NCBI GenBank assembly: GCA_029936675.1
Contig: JAPYSB010000003.1
Coordinates: 155,489 to 219,488 of the forward strand
Direction of reading: 5' to 3'
DNA length: 64,000 nucleotides
DNA from: Dehalococcoidia bacterium
GTDB lineage: Bacteria > Chloroflexota > Dehalococcoidia > Lucifugimonadales > UBA826
The notes beneath the pieces were generated by a model. It was given only the letters and a program-made list of their open reading frames with translations. It made no database searches and was not told where the DNA came from. This document shows positions 1 to 9,653 of the stretch, piece by piece; the first letter of the stretch is position 1; each line of letters begins with the position of its first letter. Both the position numbers and the translations under genes were made by a program.

Positions 1-1
1 G

Positions 2-646
2 TGCCCTCCAGGGGTTTTACCAACCTTCGGAGCAGAACCCGTTTTGGGTACGAATCCCATAGCGATTGCGGCTCCTGCTGATAAAGAGGCTCCCTTTGTG
101 TTTGATGCTGCCATGAGCGCTGTTGCCGGTAATAAACTAGGCCTTGCTAGAAGAAACGGGACGCAATTATTAGCGGGATGGGTGGCCGATCATGATGGTA
201 GCCCAATTATGGAAGAAGTGGATCCTCCAACCCCGGGCTATGAAGGTTCTGCTTCATCCTATTTGCTTCCCGTTGGAGGGACACGGGAATTAGGATCGCA
301 TAAAGGGTATGGGATGATGTGTCTCGTCGACATATTAGGAGGCATTTTGACAGGAGGCGGGTATGGCATGAGCCCTGGCCGACCAAATTTTGGACATTAT
401 GTAGCCGCCTACAACATCGAAGCTTTCATGGACACGAAAGAATTTAAAAGAACCATGGATGAATGGATTAACATGTTGAATTCTTCCAAACCAGCACCCG
501 GCCATGATCGAGTTATGTATCCCGGCCAACCGGAGCATGAGGCTGTTATCGAAAGAACCGAAAAAGGTATACCTCTACATTATGAGGTTATAGACTGGTT
601 TAAAGATATATGCGGAGAATTGTCTATTCCGTTTTCCCTGGTTTAG
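2..646 (+). CDS. Ldh2/malate-lactate-type NAD(P)-dependent dehydrogenase, 5' truncated
   Basis: The reading frame is open from base 2, so the N-terminal part lies outside the window; an internal TTG at 44 is not the real start. The visible part reads through PTFGAEPVLGTNPIAIAAPA, typical of the malate/L-lactate dehydrogenase 2 family (PF02615), and then a Gly-rich GSHKGYGMMCLVDILGGIL stretch also conserved there. Members oxidise 2-hydroxy acids or related substrates with NAD(P)+ in the cytoplasm; the substrate cannot be told from sequence. It converges on the ThDP enzyme at 696, with a hairpin between them. The family is confident, the substrate unknown. Confidence 0.85.
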   Translation, partial: CPPGVLPTFGAEPVLGTNPIAIAAPADKEAPFVFDAAMSAVAGNKLGLARRNGTQLLAGWVADHDGSPIMEEVDPPTPGYEGSASSYLLPVGGTRELGSHKGYGMMCLVDILGGILTGGGYGMSPGRPNFGHYVAAYNIEAFMDTKEFKRTMDEWINMLNSSKPAPGHDRVMYPGQPEHEAVIERTEKGIPLHYEVIDWFKDICGELSIPFSLV

Positions 647-656
647 TGCAGATACC

Positions 657-689
657 CTCGTCAGAGCTTGATAAACAAGCCCTGACGAG
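657..689. terminator. Inverted repeat between convergent genes, probable bidirectional terminator
   Basis: CTCGTCAG-A-GCTTG pairs with CAAGC-C-CTGACGAG around a five-base ATAAA loop, giving about 14 paired positions with one A/C mismatch. It lies 10 bases after the stop of the plus-strand gene and 6 bases after the stop of the minus-strand gene. The T-run on the plus side is weak (AATGTTTT), so termination strength is uncertain. Confidence 0.6.
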
Positions 690-695
690 AATGTT

Positions 696-2309
696 TTAAT
701 AATCCCTGAAAGGATTAGGCATTGGCCCAACTGGTACTTCTATCAATGTCGGAGCTTCTATACTCAGCGACTCTTGCACGGCTTTCCCTAGTTCAGGTGC
801 TCCGCCTTCAACCCTTACACCTCTCACACCAAAAGCTTCAGCGAGTTTCATGAAATCGGGGTTATGAACTTCAGCCCCATATTCTCTTCCATCAAACATG
901 TTGACCTGATCTCTCATTACATTTCCGTAAGCGCTATCGTTAAACACAACAGCAACCACGTTAATGTGGTGTTTTGCAGCCGTGGCCAATTCTTGTACAT
1001 TGAACATAAATCCACCATCCCCACAAACAGCAACGACTGCCTTATCTGGTTGTGCAACTTTAGCGCCTAATGCGGTTGGATAAGCATATCCAAGGTTACC
1101 GTAATAGGAGGAGGTAATGTAGGTCCTAGGTTCATAAACTTCAAATTTATTTCTACTGTAATATCCAATTTGCGTCATACCGGAGATGAATATTCCATCA
1201 TCTGGCATGACACTTCGAATGACTTTGGTAAAAGATTCTTGCGGCTCAATTACAGTGCCAGGATTAAATCGTTCGGCCTTTATCTTTGTGAGTTCTTCTT
1301 CTCTGCTTTCACGAGGTGGCATCACGCTTTTCAGTCCATTTAGAATCTCTGTGAGAGTCTTTTTAGCGTCGCCATTGATTCCTTCTGTGTTGTCATAATT
1401 ACGACCGATTTCCTCATCGTCTATGTCGATTTGCAGGACTTTTTGTCCTGTCAATTGTTGGTTGTTTAGTAACCTGGTTCCGACCGCTACGACCAAGTCG
1501 TAGTCTTGGATTTTGTTTTCAAAAAAGGTGTCGTTTTTGAACCGGAAACTACCAATCGACAGGTAGCTTCTGTCTGAGATAGCTCCTCTACCTTCACCGG
1601 TTGCTATAACAGGGGCTTGTAGAAATTCCGCTAAAGATGTCAGTTCCTTTGATGCTTCTCCAGATATTACCCCACCCCCGGCCCATATAAGAGGATTTTT
1701 TGCATTGGAAATAAGATCAATTCCCCGACTTATGCTTTCTTTACTGGCAGCAGGTCTCTCATATTTTCCAGCTTCCAATAACTCAATGTCAGCTGTGTCG
1801 GAAAGGGTTTCTGGGGGTATTTCTATATGAACCGGTCTTGGCCTGCCTGTTTGAAGTTGCTCAAAGGCTTCATGTACGGCCTCTGGTATCTCAACGGGAT
1901 CCAGTATTAGTTTTTGATGTTTAGTAATGGGTTTTATTGTTTCAATTTGACCTTTTATTTCGTGGAGCATTCCTCTTTCAAGGCCAATGTGGTCTCTCTC
2001 AATTTGACCCGAGACAACTAATATTGGAGATGATGCTGAATATGCTGTACCTATCCCTGCACTGGCGTTTTGAAGCCCTGGTCCTGGCACAACCAATGCT
2101 GTACCTATTCCTCCTCCTGCCCGGGAATATCCATCAGCCATATAGGTTGTAGCCTGTTCATGCCTGGTATTAATAAACCGTATCCCTGGTTCTTTTGCCA
2201 ACCCATCAAGGAGATGGTAAAGCTGTACTCCCGGCAAACCAAAAATGACTCTCACTCCTTCTCGGTAAAGTGATTTCGCGAGAGCTTCGCCTCCGGTCAT
2301 TTTTGTCAT
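696..2309 (-). CDS. Thiamine-diphosphate-dependent enzyme, acetolactate synthase large-subunit-like
   Basis: The 537-residue protein has the full ThDP-enzyme layout: an N-terminal pyrimidine-binding domain with the catalytic Glu in NTRHEQAT (E51), a central domain, and a C-terminal diphosphate-binding domain with GDGG at about residue 430 followed about 25 residues later by the Asn of VFNDSAYGN. Acetolactate synthase, benzoylformate decarboxylase and oxalyl-CoA decarboxylase share this layout. No small regulatory subunit or other branched-chain amino acid genes are adjacent, so a catabolic carboligase or decarboxylase paralogue is at least as likely as true IlvB. It lies 17 bases downstream of the LLM oxidoreductase and is probably co-transcribed with it. 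Confidence 0.85.
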   Translation of the reverse strand: MTKMTGGEALAKSLYREGVRVIFGLPGVQLYHLLDGLAKEPGIRFINTRHEQATTYMADGYSRAGGGIGTALVVPGPGLQNASAGIGTAYSASSPILVVSGQIERDHIGLERGMLHEIKGQIETIKPITKHQKLILDPVEIPEAVHEAFEQLQTGRPRPVHIEIPPETLSDTADIELLEAGKYERPAASKESISRGIDLISNAKNPLIWAGGGVISGEASKELTSLAEFLQAPVIATGEGRGAISDRSYLSIGSFRFKNDTFFENKIQDYDLVVAVGTRLLNNQQLTGQKVLQIDIDDEEIGRNYDNTEGINGDAKKTLTEILNGLKSVMPPRESREEELTKIKAERFNPGTVIEPQESFTKVIRSVMPDDGIFISGMTQIGYYSRNKFEVYEPRTYITSSYYGNLGYAYPTALGAKVAQPDKAVVAVCGDGGFMFNVQELATAAKHHINVVAVVFNDSAYGNVMRDQVNMFDGREYGAEVHNPDFMKLAEAFGVRGVRVEGGAPELGKAVQESLSIEAPTLIEVPVGPMPNPFRDY

Positions 2310-2326
2310 GAATGTTTCTCCTAACT

Positions 2327-3490
2327 CTAAGTTCTGTTTTTGTAGCTTTCTGTTGCCTTGCTGAGAGAGATTGTTTTCAAGGCTTGTAAGTTATCTCTAT
2401 TGTCTTCAGACCATTTCTGAGATGTTACCAAATTAGTAAGTGAGCCTTGGAAATGGGGCATAACGTATCGGGCTATCAATTCGTAACTGTGCCTCACTTG
2501 TTCCCTGGTGCCCCATTCTGTGGCCTGAATCATAAAACCGCCAAATCCTCCGCTCTGTTCACCTAGGTCTTTGATTTTTTCTATTAGATCATCTGGTGTT
2601 CCTACACACCATGCCCCGTTATCGACCATGTAGTCTATTATTTTGTCCCTGGGTCCGTCGTAATCAAAAGGTGTTCCCATAGTTTGGTGGAAATAGTCAT
2701 ATTGGTATGCGGCTGATTTTTCTCTTGCTTGGTCCATGGCTTCTTTTTTGGTGTCAGCCAAGTGAACGTGTAAGACGATCCTCCAGTCACTCCTGTTTAC
2801 GGTTTGACCGTATTCTTCCGCTGTATCTTCTGCGATTTTCCAGAAGTCTCCCAAATTAGATGCTATGCTTCCACCTCTCACTACGCTAACAGAAAGTACT
2901 CCTAGACCATGCTTTCCAGCTGCAACCATTCCTGAAGGTGACTGTGCTGCTGCAACGGCCATCGGAAAATGTGGTTCTGTGTAAGGTCTCAAGTGTATTA
3001 ATGCTTCCCTCAAAGTGAACCAGTCAGATTCATAGGTTATAGGCTCTGTTTCTGTAAGAAGCCTTTTTATTATACCTATTGCTTCGTCCATCCGAGGTCT
3101 TTGTAAAGATGGTTCGATGCCAAGTGCATAGGCATCGGAAACCAAAGCGCCTGGACCTACACCCAGCATCACCCTCCCTCGGGTCAGGTGATCTAATAGA
3201 ACCATACGATTTGTAAGCATTAGTGGATGGTGATACGGCAAACTGGCAACTCCCGTGCCTAGTTTGATGTGCTTGGTTCTTTCCGCTGCGACTCCCATAA
3301 ATACCTCTGGAGAAGATATAGTTTCCCATCCTGCGCTGTGGTGCTCACCTATCCAAGCCTCGTCAAAGCCTAGATGGTCCAACCACTGTATCGTCTCTAG
3401 ATCCCTTTCCAGGGCGAGAGTTGGGTTGTCTCCTAGCGAGTGAAAAGGTGCTAGGAAAATCCCAAACTTCATTCGGTTTGGCAAGGTCAT
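2327..3490 (-). CDS. LLM-class flavin-dependent oxidoreductase
   Basis: This is a 387-residue bacterial-luciferase-like (TIM-barrel) protein. The N-terminus MKFGIFLAPFHSLGDNP, the EAWIGEHHS segment after strand two and LGTGVASLPYHHPLMLTNR are characteristic of FMN- or F420-using alkanal, limonene or nitrilotriacetate monooxygenase relatives. The start at 3490 has an AGGAGG sequence about 11 bases upstream; the Met seven residues in is an alternative. Such enzymes oxidise organic substrates using reduced flavin from a partner reductase. No reductase is adjacent. Its place next to a ThDP enzyme suggests a small catabolic unit, which is inference. Confidence 0.88.
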   Translation of the reverse strand: MTLPNRMKFGIFLAPFHSLGDNPTLALERDLETIQWLDHLGFDEAWIGEHHSAGWETISSPEVFMGVAAERTKHIKLGTGVASLPYHHPLMLTNRMVLLDHLTRGRVMLGVGPGALVSDAYALGIEPSLQRPRMDEAIGIIKRLLTETEPITYESDWFTLREALIHLRPYTEPHFPMAVAAAQSPSGMVAAGKHGLGVLSVSVVRGGSIASNLGDFWKIAEDTAEEYGQTVNRSDWRIVLHVHLADTKKEAMDQAREKSAAYQYDYFHQTMGTPFDYDGPRDKIIDYMVDNGAWCVGTPDDLIEKIKDLGEQSGGFGGFMIQATEWGTREQVRHSYELIARYVMPHFQGSLTNLVTSQKWSEDNRDNLQALKTISLSKATESYKNRT

Positions 3491-3594
3491 TTGGTTTTTT
3501 TCCTCCTAGTTGTAATTGCAAACCACCTATGGAAATAAGGCAGGGATTAAACCTTGAAATGTTATCATCAGGCCTAGCTCTTCTTCAAACCTTT

Positions 3595-4407
3595 CTAGAT
3601 GTATTCGTGCTTTTTTAGAACCGCAAGATCTTTACATGCCATGAAAGAAGTTCCTTGAAAACTTTTTATCATGGTTATCAATTTATCCAACATGTTGAGC
3701 CTGCCTGGTCTTCCTATAATCCATGGGTGCATAGTTAAAACAAAGGTTCTTTTATATTTATATAAACCCTCAAATGCTGCAGACCATACTGAATATACAT
3801 GTTGAGGGCTCGCCATGACATTAGTTTGATTCAGGAAAGGAGTGTAATTGAAAAATGGGTGATCATCTAATTCCCAGTGTATGGGAATTTCAATCATAGG
3901 AGCTTCTTTGGTATGGATAAGATAAGGAACGTCATTTCCCATCATACTGGAGTCATATAAAAAATGATTTCTTTTCAATATTTCCAATGAATCTGGACTT
4001 AGTTCCCAGCTAGGAGACCTATACCCTACGGGAGACTGCCCTGTTATGTCTTTTAGTATTTCCGAACCCTGCTGTAGTACGTTTTCCTCTTCTTGTGAGT
4101 TCAATGTGGCAGGAGGTTCATGCATATAACCGTGGTTCCCTATCTCATGACCTCTTCGATGAATGTCCAATACCAATTCTGGATGTGTTTCGGCTATGAA
4201 ACCTGGTATGAAAAATGAAGACTTTATTTTGTGTGAATCCAATAGATCTAGAATTCTCGGCGTTGCGATTGAAGGACCATACTCTCTCATAGACATTAAA
4301 GTAGGTAAACTTTTGGATGCTGGATTCCTGTTAATGGTTCCACTGATGCCGTCAAGATCGAAACTTATTACTATCGGGCAAACTATTTTGTTAGGCCAAG
4401 TTACCAT
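3595..4407 (-). CDS. Polysaccharide deacetylase family protein (NodB fold)
   Basis: The 270-residue protein carries the family motifs in order: SFDLDG (15-20, catalytic/metal Asp), GNHGYMHEPP (metal-binding His92 and His96) and GYRSPSWEL (about 128-136). There is no signal peptide, and the Y/M between the His residues resembles the cytoplasmic PuuE/allantoinase-like and peptidoglycan-deacetylase-like branch rather than secreted chitin deacetylases. It probably hydrolyses an N-acyl or amide bond with a divalent metal. It starts 11 bases after the proS stop on the same strand, so it may be read from the core operon. Confidence 0.83.
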   Translation of the reverse strand: MVTWPNKIVCPIVISFDLDGISGTINRNPASKSLPTLMSMREYGPSIATPRILDLLDSHKIKSSFFIPGFIAETHPELVLDIHRRGHEIGNHGYMHEPPATLNSQEEENVLQQGSEILKDITGQSPVGYRSPSWELSPDSLEILKRNHFLYDSSMMGNDVPYLIHTKEAPMIEIPIHWELDDHPFFNYTPFLNQTNVMASPQHVYSVWSAAFEGLYKYKRTFVLTMHPWIIGRPGRLNMLDKLITMIKSFQGTSFMACKDLAVLKKHEYI

Positions 4408-4418
4408 TTTAAGTTCGT

Positions 4419-6116
4419 TTATTTTTCCAGCAGTTTGGATACTTCTTCAATGCAATTTTGAATTGGGATAGTGTATCCCTGCTGTTCACTTCGGATCTTA
4501 ACTTCGACTACATTGTTTTCCATGTTTCGGCTGCTTACAACCACTCTCAACGGCATGCCGAGTAGGTCCGCATCATTGAATTTGACTCCAGCTGATTCTT
4601 GTCTGTCGTCCCAAAGCACCTCAATACCTGCTTGTGACATTTCAGTGTACATTTCCTCTGAAGCCTCCATGACCTTGACATTATCTGTGTTCAGAGACGT
4701 AAGTATCACTTCGTATGGAGAAATAGTTTTAGGGAATATTATTCCTCTATCATCGGCATGTTGTTCTATTGCCCCAGCGAGAATGCGCCCAACCCCAATT
4801 CCATAACATCCCATGACTACGGATTGTAGATTTCCGTCTTGGTCTGGGAACTTGGCCTCCATTGACTCAGAATACCGGGTGCCTAATTTAAACACGTGTC
4901 CAATTTCGATCCCTTTTTTTGTATGCAAGGTTCCAGCGCAATTCGGGCACCGAAACCCATCTTCTGCTAAGGCAATATCAGTTAGTATTTCCGCCTGGAA
5001 ATCTCTCGGATAATTTACACCCGATAAGTGGTACCCTTCTTTATTCGCACCTGCCAAAAAATTGTTGCCTAAGTTGACAGAGTCATCTGCAATCACCTTA
5101 ATTCCTTCCATTCCTACCGGTGAAGCGGAACCTGATATTAATCCTTGTTGGGCAACTTCTTCTCTGGTGGCCAACCTTAAAGCACCGCCGCCAATACTGT
5201 TTTTCAACTTTACTTCGTTAATTTCCAAATCACCACGAATCACCGCTGTAATGATCTCTCGGTCCGATTTATAGAAGACTGATTTGAGAGTTTTTTCTGG
5301 GCTCACTGAGAGATACTCGCAGAGTTGGGTTATGGTTTTTACCCCAGGAGTAGGCACTTCTTTTTGGCTGCTTGGAGGCTCAATGGGAATAGATGGCTTG
5401 GTGAATTCTGATTTTTCTCCATTAGCCGAATAGGAACAGTGGTCACACATTACTATGGTGTCCTCACCGGAATCCGATAGAAGAATAAATTCTTTAGAAT
5501 CTTTGCCCCCGATTGCACCACTGTCCGCTTCCACTATTACGGTTTCAATTCCACAGCGCTTGAAAATGTTGATATAGGCATTGATCATCGAATCATAACT
5601 TAAGTCTAACCCTTCCTCATTCATGTCAAAACTGTACGCATCCATCATGTCAAACTCTCTGACTCTTATCAGGCCACCTCTGGATCTAGGTTCATCCCTA
5701 AATTTTGTTTGGATGTGGTATAAATTAAACGGAAGGTCTCTGTAGCTTTGAATGACACTTTTCACTGTTTCGGTCATTAACTCTTCGTTGGTCGGGGGCA
5801 GGACTAGATGCCTTCCTCTGCGGTCTTGAAGTCTGATCATATCCGGTCCGTAAATTTCATCTCTTCCAGACTTTTGCCAAATCTCCCTTGGCTGTAATAA
5901 ACCTAGTTTTACCTCTTGGGCCCCTGAATTATCCATTTCTTCTCTGATGATCTGCTCTATTTTACGCAACGATCTCCACGCGAGTGGTAAGTAGCTGTAT
6001 ACACCAGAAGAAACTTGGTGCACCATTCCGGCCTGCAGTAATAACTTGTGGCTTATTAATTCAGTGTCACTAGGAGCATCTCTCAATGTCCTCACGAATA
6101 AGCGGGATAATTTCAT
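4419..6116 (-). CDS. proS: Prolyl-tRNA synthetase, bacterial type with editing domain
   Basis: This is a 565-residue class-II aminoacyl-tRNA synthetase that charges tRNA-Pro. The N-terminus (LFVRTLRDAPSDTELISHKL) and the catalytic core through YHIQTKFRDEPRSRGGLIRVREF match bacterial ProRS. Roughly residues 220-400 form the inserted YbaK-like domain that hydrolyses Ala-tRNA-Pro, followed by the GCYGIGVGRILAGAIEQ motif-3 region and a C-terminal anticodon-binding domain. Length is normal for the bacterial form. It is the last core gene of the minus-strand operon, 21 bases after ispG. Confidence 0.97.
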   Translation of the reverse strand: MKLSRLFVRTLRDAPSDTELISHKLLLQAGMVHQVSSGVYSYLPLAWRSLRKIEQIIREEMDNSGAQEVKLGLLQPREIWQKSGRDEIYGPDMIRLQDRRGRHLVLPPTNEELMTETVKSVIQSYRDLPFNLYHIQTKFRDEPRSRGGLIRVREFDMMDAYSFDMNEEGLDLSYDSMINAYINIFKRCGIETVIVEADSGAIGGKDSKEFILLSDSGEDTIVMCDHCSYSANGEKSEFTKPSIPIEPPSSQKEVPTPGVKTITQLCEYLSVSPEKTLKSVFYKSDREIITAVIRGDLEINEVKLKNSIGGGALRLATREEVAQQGLISGSASPVGMEGIKVIADDSVNLGNNFLAGANKEGYHLSGVNYPRDFQAEILTDIALAEDGFRCPNCAGTLHTKKGIEIGHVFKLGTRYSESMEAKFPDQDGNLQSVVMGCYGIGVGRILAGAIEQHADDRGIIFPKTISPYEVILTSLNTDNVKVMEASEEMYTEMSQAGIEVLWDDRQESAGVKFNDADLLGMPLRVVVSSRNMENNVVEVKIRSEQQGYTIPIQNCIEEVSKLLEK

Positions 6117-6137
6117 ATGATAAATGCCTTCTAAGAA

Positions 6138-7310
6138 TCAACTAACAGAGTTTTTTGTTGGTGGCGATAATTCTTTTTCAACTTGTTTGATTTCTGCCAT
6201 CAGTTCGGTAAGCATGCTAGATTCACTCACGATTTTTGACTTTTTCCCTTTACGGAAAATCACTGCTTTCCCTACACCGGCGGCAATTCCAATATCAGCA
6301 TCCTTGGCTTCTCCCGGACCATTGACCTCACATCCCATAACAGCGACCTTGATGTGCGTTTTTGTGTCCTTCAGTAGTTGGTCCACTTGGTTGGCTAAGC
6401 CCCTTACATCTACATCAGCCCTGCCACAACTCGGACACGCGACAAGAACAGCTCCTTCTTTTCTTAGGCCTAATGCCTTTAATACTTCAAAGCCAGTAAT
6501 CACCTCTTCAGTCGAATTATCACTAAGGCTTACGCGTATTGTGTCTCCAATACCTTCATATAGTAATATACCCAACCCTATTGCACTTCTAATACTCCCA
6601 GATCTTGCTGTACCAGCCTCAGTGATACCTAGGTGAAGAGGATATGGGATCAATTTTGACATTCTTCTGTAGGCCTCTACTGTTGTATCTATATCGAAGG
6701 CCTTCAGGGATATTTTAATTAGATCGAAATCCAAATTTTCAAGCAGGTCAATTTCCCATAAACCAGTAGCAACCATATGATCCACTGCCGTATAGTCTGA
6801 ACTAGGGATCCCACCCTTAGTTAGTAAGTTGACCCCGTCATCATGTCTGTTCAAGCCACGGGTTTTTCCTATAGCTCCTACGGGAGGTAGGCTTCCGAAA
6901 TTTACCCCTATCCTGATTGGCACTTCTCGTTGCTTGGCCAATTGGACCACCTCTTTAACCTTTCCCTCGTCTCTTATGTTTCCAGGGTTAAGCCTTAGGC
7001 AGTCGACACCACTTTTTAATGATTCTATAGCTAGTTCATGATGAAAATGGATGTCTGCAATGACCGGAATACTTGCGCCTTTTTTTATTTCTTTTAATGC
7101 CTTTGCTGCTTCCATGTCAGGCACGGCACACCGAATTATCTCGCAGCCTGCATTTTCTAGTTCCTTTATTTCAGTAAGTGTAGATTTCACATCCCTGGTG
7201 TCAGTTTTTGTCATGGATTGCACCGATATGGGCGCGTTTCCACCGACCTTTACATCACCCACAAAAATCGGTTTTGTTACTCTACGCATTTGAAATTCCC
7301 GGCAGCTCAT
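6138..7310 (-). CDS. ispG: (E)-4-hydroxy-3-methylbut-2-enyl-diphosphate synthase
   Basis: The 390-residue protein catalyses the penultimate step of the MEP isoprenoid pathway, reducing MEcPP to HMBPP with a [4Fe-4S] cluster. The N-terminal barrel starts VGGNAPISVQSMTKTDTRD. The three cluster ligands are visible as CPSC (292, 295) and the Cys of VMGCEVNGPGEAKDADIG (327). It lies next to dxr, which acts earlier in the same pathway. The annotated start may be seven residues too early: MRRVTKPIFVG at 7289 is closer to the usual family N-terminus. Confidence 0.97.
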   Translation of the reverse strand: MSCREFQMRRVTKPIFVGDVKVGGNAPISVQSMTKTDTRDVKSTLTEIKELENAGCEIIRCAVPDMEAAKALKEIKKGASIPVIADIHFHHELAIESLKSGVDCLRLNPGNIRDEGKVKEVVQLAKQREVPIRIGVNFGSLPPVGAIGKTRGLNRHDDGVNLLTKGGIPSSDYTAVDHMVATGLWEIDLLENLDFDLIKISLKAFDIDTTVEAYRRMSKLIPYPLHLGITEAGTARSGSIRSAIGLGILLYEGIGDTIRVSLSDNSTEEVITGFEVLKALGLRKEGAVLVACPSCGRADVDVRGLANQVDQLLKDTKTHIKVAVMGCEVNGPGEAKDADIGIAAGVGKAVIFRKGKKSKIVSESSMLTELMAEIKQVEKELSPPTKNSVS

Positions 7311-7320
7311 TGATTAATAA

Positions 7321-8514
7321 TTACCTAAAAAAACTATCCCCACTTAAAATTCGGATTATGTCAAAATAACTCATCACCACCGCTAGACCTATTAGTACAA
7401 TGAATCCCATCATGTGGATAAACCCTTCCCTTTGAGGGGAAATCTTCTTGCCACCTCTGATTCCTTCAACCAATACGAACATTAATCGACCCCCATCCAG
7501 AGCAGGAATCGGTAATAGGTTAACGATTCCTAAGCTGATACTGATTAAGGCGGCGAGCTCAAATATAGGGGCAATTCCTACCTTAGCGACTTCTCCCGTG
7601 ACTTGAGCAATCCCGATTGGTCCGGTCAACCCAGGGTTTTCACCGCTACTTACGAAACTACCAATCCCTTGTGCAGAAAATGAGATAACTTCACCTATAT
7701 GGCTAAATGCTGTGGGTATGGCTTCGTGTAAAGGAAGTCGATTTTTAACCACTCTACCATTAGCAGTTCCGATTAAAACTCCAATAGAGCCTTGACGTAA
7801 AACGTCTCCGACTTCTAACGATGGGTCGTATTGTTTTGCTTCAGAAATAGCTATTTCTTTTGCAGATTCCGAGACTATTTCTACTACCCTGTATGAAGGG
7901 GGGGTTTCTCGAGGTGTTAGGCGTATATATTCAGAAGTCGCAAATTCGGGAGACCCAGGGAATCCTAAACTTGAATTGCCTTTTTTTATTAACAGCTCGA
8001 CTTCAATTCCTTGCTTGCTTTCTACTTCCTTAACAAGATCCATATGGTTAGAGATTCCTAAGGAGTTTATTTCTAGGATTGAGTCGCCTTCTTGAAGCCC
8101 AGATTCTTCGGCAGGTGAATTTGGTGCTACCCCGCTGATGGTAACGGTACCAACCAATGTGTCATGAGGTAGGGAAAGGACGATTGAAAATATAAATAAT
8201 GGTAATAGTAAGTTCACAAATGAACCAGCCATTAAGACAATTGACCGTTTTAGGATTGATTGCCTAGCAAAACTTCGGGGTTCGGTGGGGTCTTCCTCAC
8301 CAACCATTTTGACAAACCCACCAAGAGGAATCAGATTGATGGAGTATAGGGTTTCCCCAATAGATATTCCCCACAACCGGGGCGGGAAGCCAAACCCAAA
8401 CTCGGTTACTTTGATTCCAAAACGCTTAGCTGTCAAAAAATGGCCAAGTTCATGTACAAAAACTAGTATTGATAATACTGGAATAACTAGTAACCAACCT
8501 GGCATGGGTATCAT
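7321..8514 (-). CDS. rseP: Site-2 membrane metalloprotease, RseP/YaeL type
   Basis: This 397-residue M50 intramembrane zinc protease begins with a transmembrane helix containing the active site HELGH (21-25). A membrane segment near 90-112 and a PDZ domain follow (about 115-200, including NSPAEESGLQEGDSILEINS). The C-terminal NLLPIPALDGGRLMF carries the third zinc ligand Asp. In other bacteria such proteases release anti-sigma factors or clear signal peptides; the substrate here is unknown. Its start overlaps the dxr stop by four bases (ATGA), so translation is probably coupled. Confidence 0.94.
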   Translation of the reverse strand: MIPMPGWLLVIPVLSILVFVHELGHFLTAKRFGIKVTEFGFGFPPRLWGISIGETLYSINLIPLGGFVKMVGEEDPTEPRSFARQSILKRSIVLMAGSFVNLLLPLFIFSIVLSLPHDTLVGTVTISGVAPNSPAEESGLQEGDSILEINSLGISNHMDLVKEVESKQGIEVELLIKKGNSSLGFPGSPEFATSEYIRLTPRETPPSYRVVEIVSESAKEIAISEAKQYDPSLEVGDVLRQGSIGVLIGTANGRVVKNRLPLHEAIPTAFSHIGEVISFSAQGIGSFVSSGENPGLTGPIGIAQVTGEVAKVGIAPIFELAALISISLGIVNLLPIPALDGGRLMFVLVEGIRGGKKISPQREGFIHMMGFIVLIGLAVVMSYFDIIRILSGDSFFR

Positions 8515-9653
8515 TTGCCTGAGGCCAGTTTGGACACCCGTTCATAGGCCCACTGGGATGCTTTCAACATCTCAGTGGTAGTAGGGCTTATTATAGATTC
8601 GTGGTCTTGTATTGCCTGTTCGATAAGAGTGTGTATTTCAGTGAATTTGATTCTGCTATCCAGAAATGCCTCTACCGCGGCTTCATCGGCTCCGCTAAGA
8701 GCTGAAGGCCAGGTACCTCCTCGCTTGGCAATTTTCAAAGCAATCTCAAAACAGGGATACCGATCTTGATCAAGAATTTCAAAATTAAGTGATCTAGTTT
8801 TCTTTGGATCAAAAGGGGTTGTTGGTGGCTTTGGGGCCCGAGCTGGAAAAAACAAGGCATGCTCTATTGGTATCCTCATATCTGGATAACTTAATTGAGC
8901 TTTTGTTGAACCGTCTGAAAATTCAACCATCGAATGTATTATGCTTTCAGGGTGCACAATAACTTCTATATTTTCCCACGGCACATTGAATAACCACTTA
9001 GCTTCAATCACCTCGAACGCTTTATTCATCATGGTGGCAGAGTCAACACTAATCTTTGGACCCATTTTCCAAGTAGGGTGTTTTAATGCATCACTTGGAG
9101 TGGCGTCTGATAAAGACCCTACAGGAGTGTTTCTGAATGGCCCTCCCGATGCGGTTATTATCAATTTGGAAATATTGCTGTCTTCTCCCCGTAAGCACTG
9201 CCAGATTGCACTCGGTTCGCTGTCAATCGGCATCAAATGAACGGAGTTGGACTCTGCCAAGGAGATTAATTGCTCCCCTGCCATTATGATCGTTTCTTTA
9301 TTTGCGATCGCTATATTCTTTCCCTTTTTGATTGCTTCAAAAGTGGGAATCAAAGCTACATTTCCGGATGTTGCTACTACAACGGTATCGACCCTTTCGT
9401 GGGTAGCTATGTCAGAAAGGGACATTACCTTTTCTGCTATTTCGCCATTGGTATTCAATTCTTTATAGTAATCGCAGGATATTGCTTGAGGTTGAAATTC
9501 AAGAATTTGTTGTTCCAATATTTGTGTATTTTTATTGGCCCCAAGGCAAGCTACATTGAAATCCTCAGGGTAACTTCGCGCCACTTCCAATGTTTGAGCA
9601 CCCACTGAGCCTGTAGAACCGAGGATGGATAGATTTTTTTTTCTCCTGTTCAT
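8511..9653 (-). CDS. dxr: 1-deoxy-D-xylulose 5-phosphate reductoisomerase
   Basis: The 380-residue enzyme commits DXP to isoprenoid synthesis by forming MEP with NADPH and a divalent metal. The nucleotide-binding start LSILGSTGSVGAQTLEVA, the ANKETIIMAGEQ segment, the metal/substrate region SEPSAIWQCL and ASGGPFRNTP are all present. Length is normal. It overlaps both neighbours, cdsA and rseP, by four bases, which indicates a tightly coupled operon. Confidence 0.97.
   Translation of the reverse strand: MNRRKKNLSILGSTGSVGAQTLEVARSYPEDFNVACLGANKNTQILEQQILEFQPQAISCDYYKELNTNGEIAEKVMSLSDIATHERVDTVVVATSGNVALIPTFEAIKKGKNIAIANKETIIMAGEQLISLAESNSVHLMPIDSEPSAIWQCLRGEDSNISKLIITASGGPFRNTPVGSLSDATPSDALKHPTWKMGPKISVDSATMMNKAFEVIEAKWLFNVPWENIEVIVHPESIIHSMVEFSDGSTKAQLSYPDMRIPIEHALFFPARAPKPPTTPFDPKKTRSLNFEILDQDRYPCFEIALKIAKRGGTWPSALSGADEAAVEAFLDSRIKFTEIHTLIEQAIQDHESIISPTTTEMLKASQWAYERVSKLASGK

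Noticed and set aside
6124-6636. 170-residue open frame opposite ispG
   Set aside because: Lies entirely antisense to a strongly conserved ispG and has low-complexity Ser/Pro/Leu composition typical of shadow frames.
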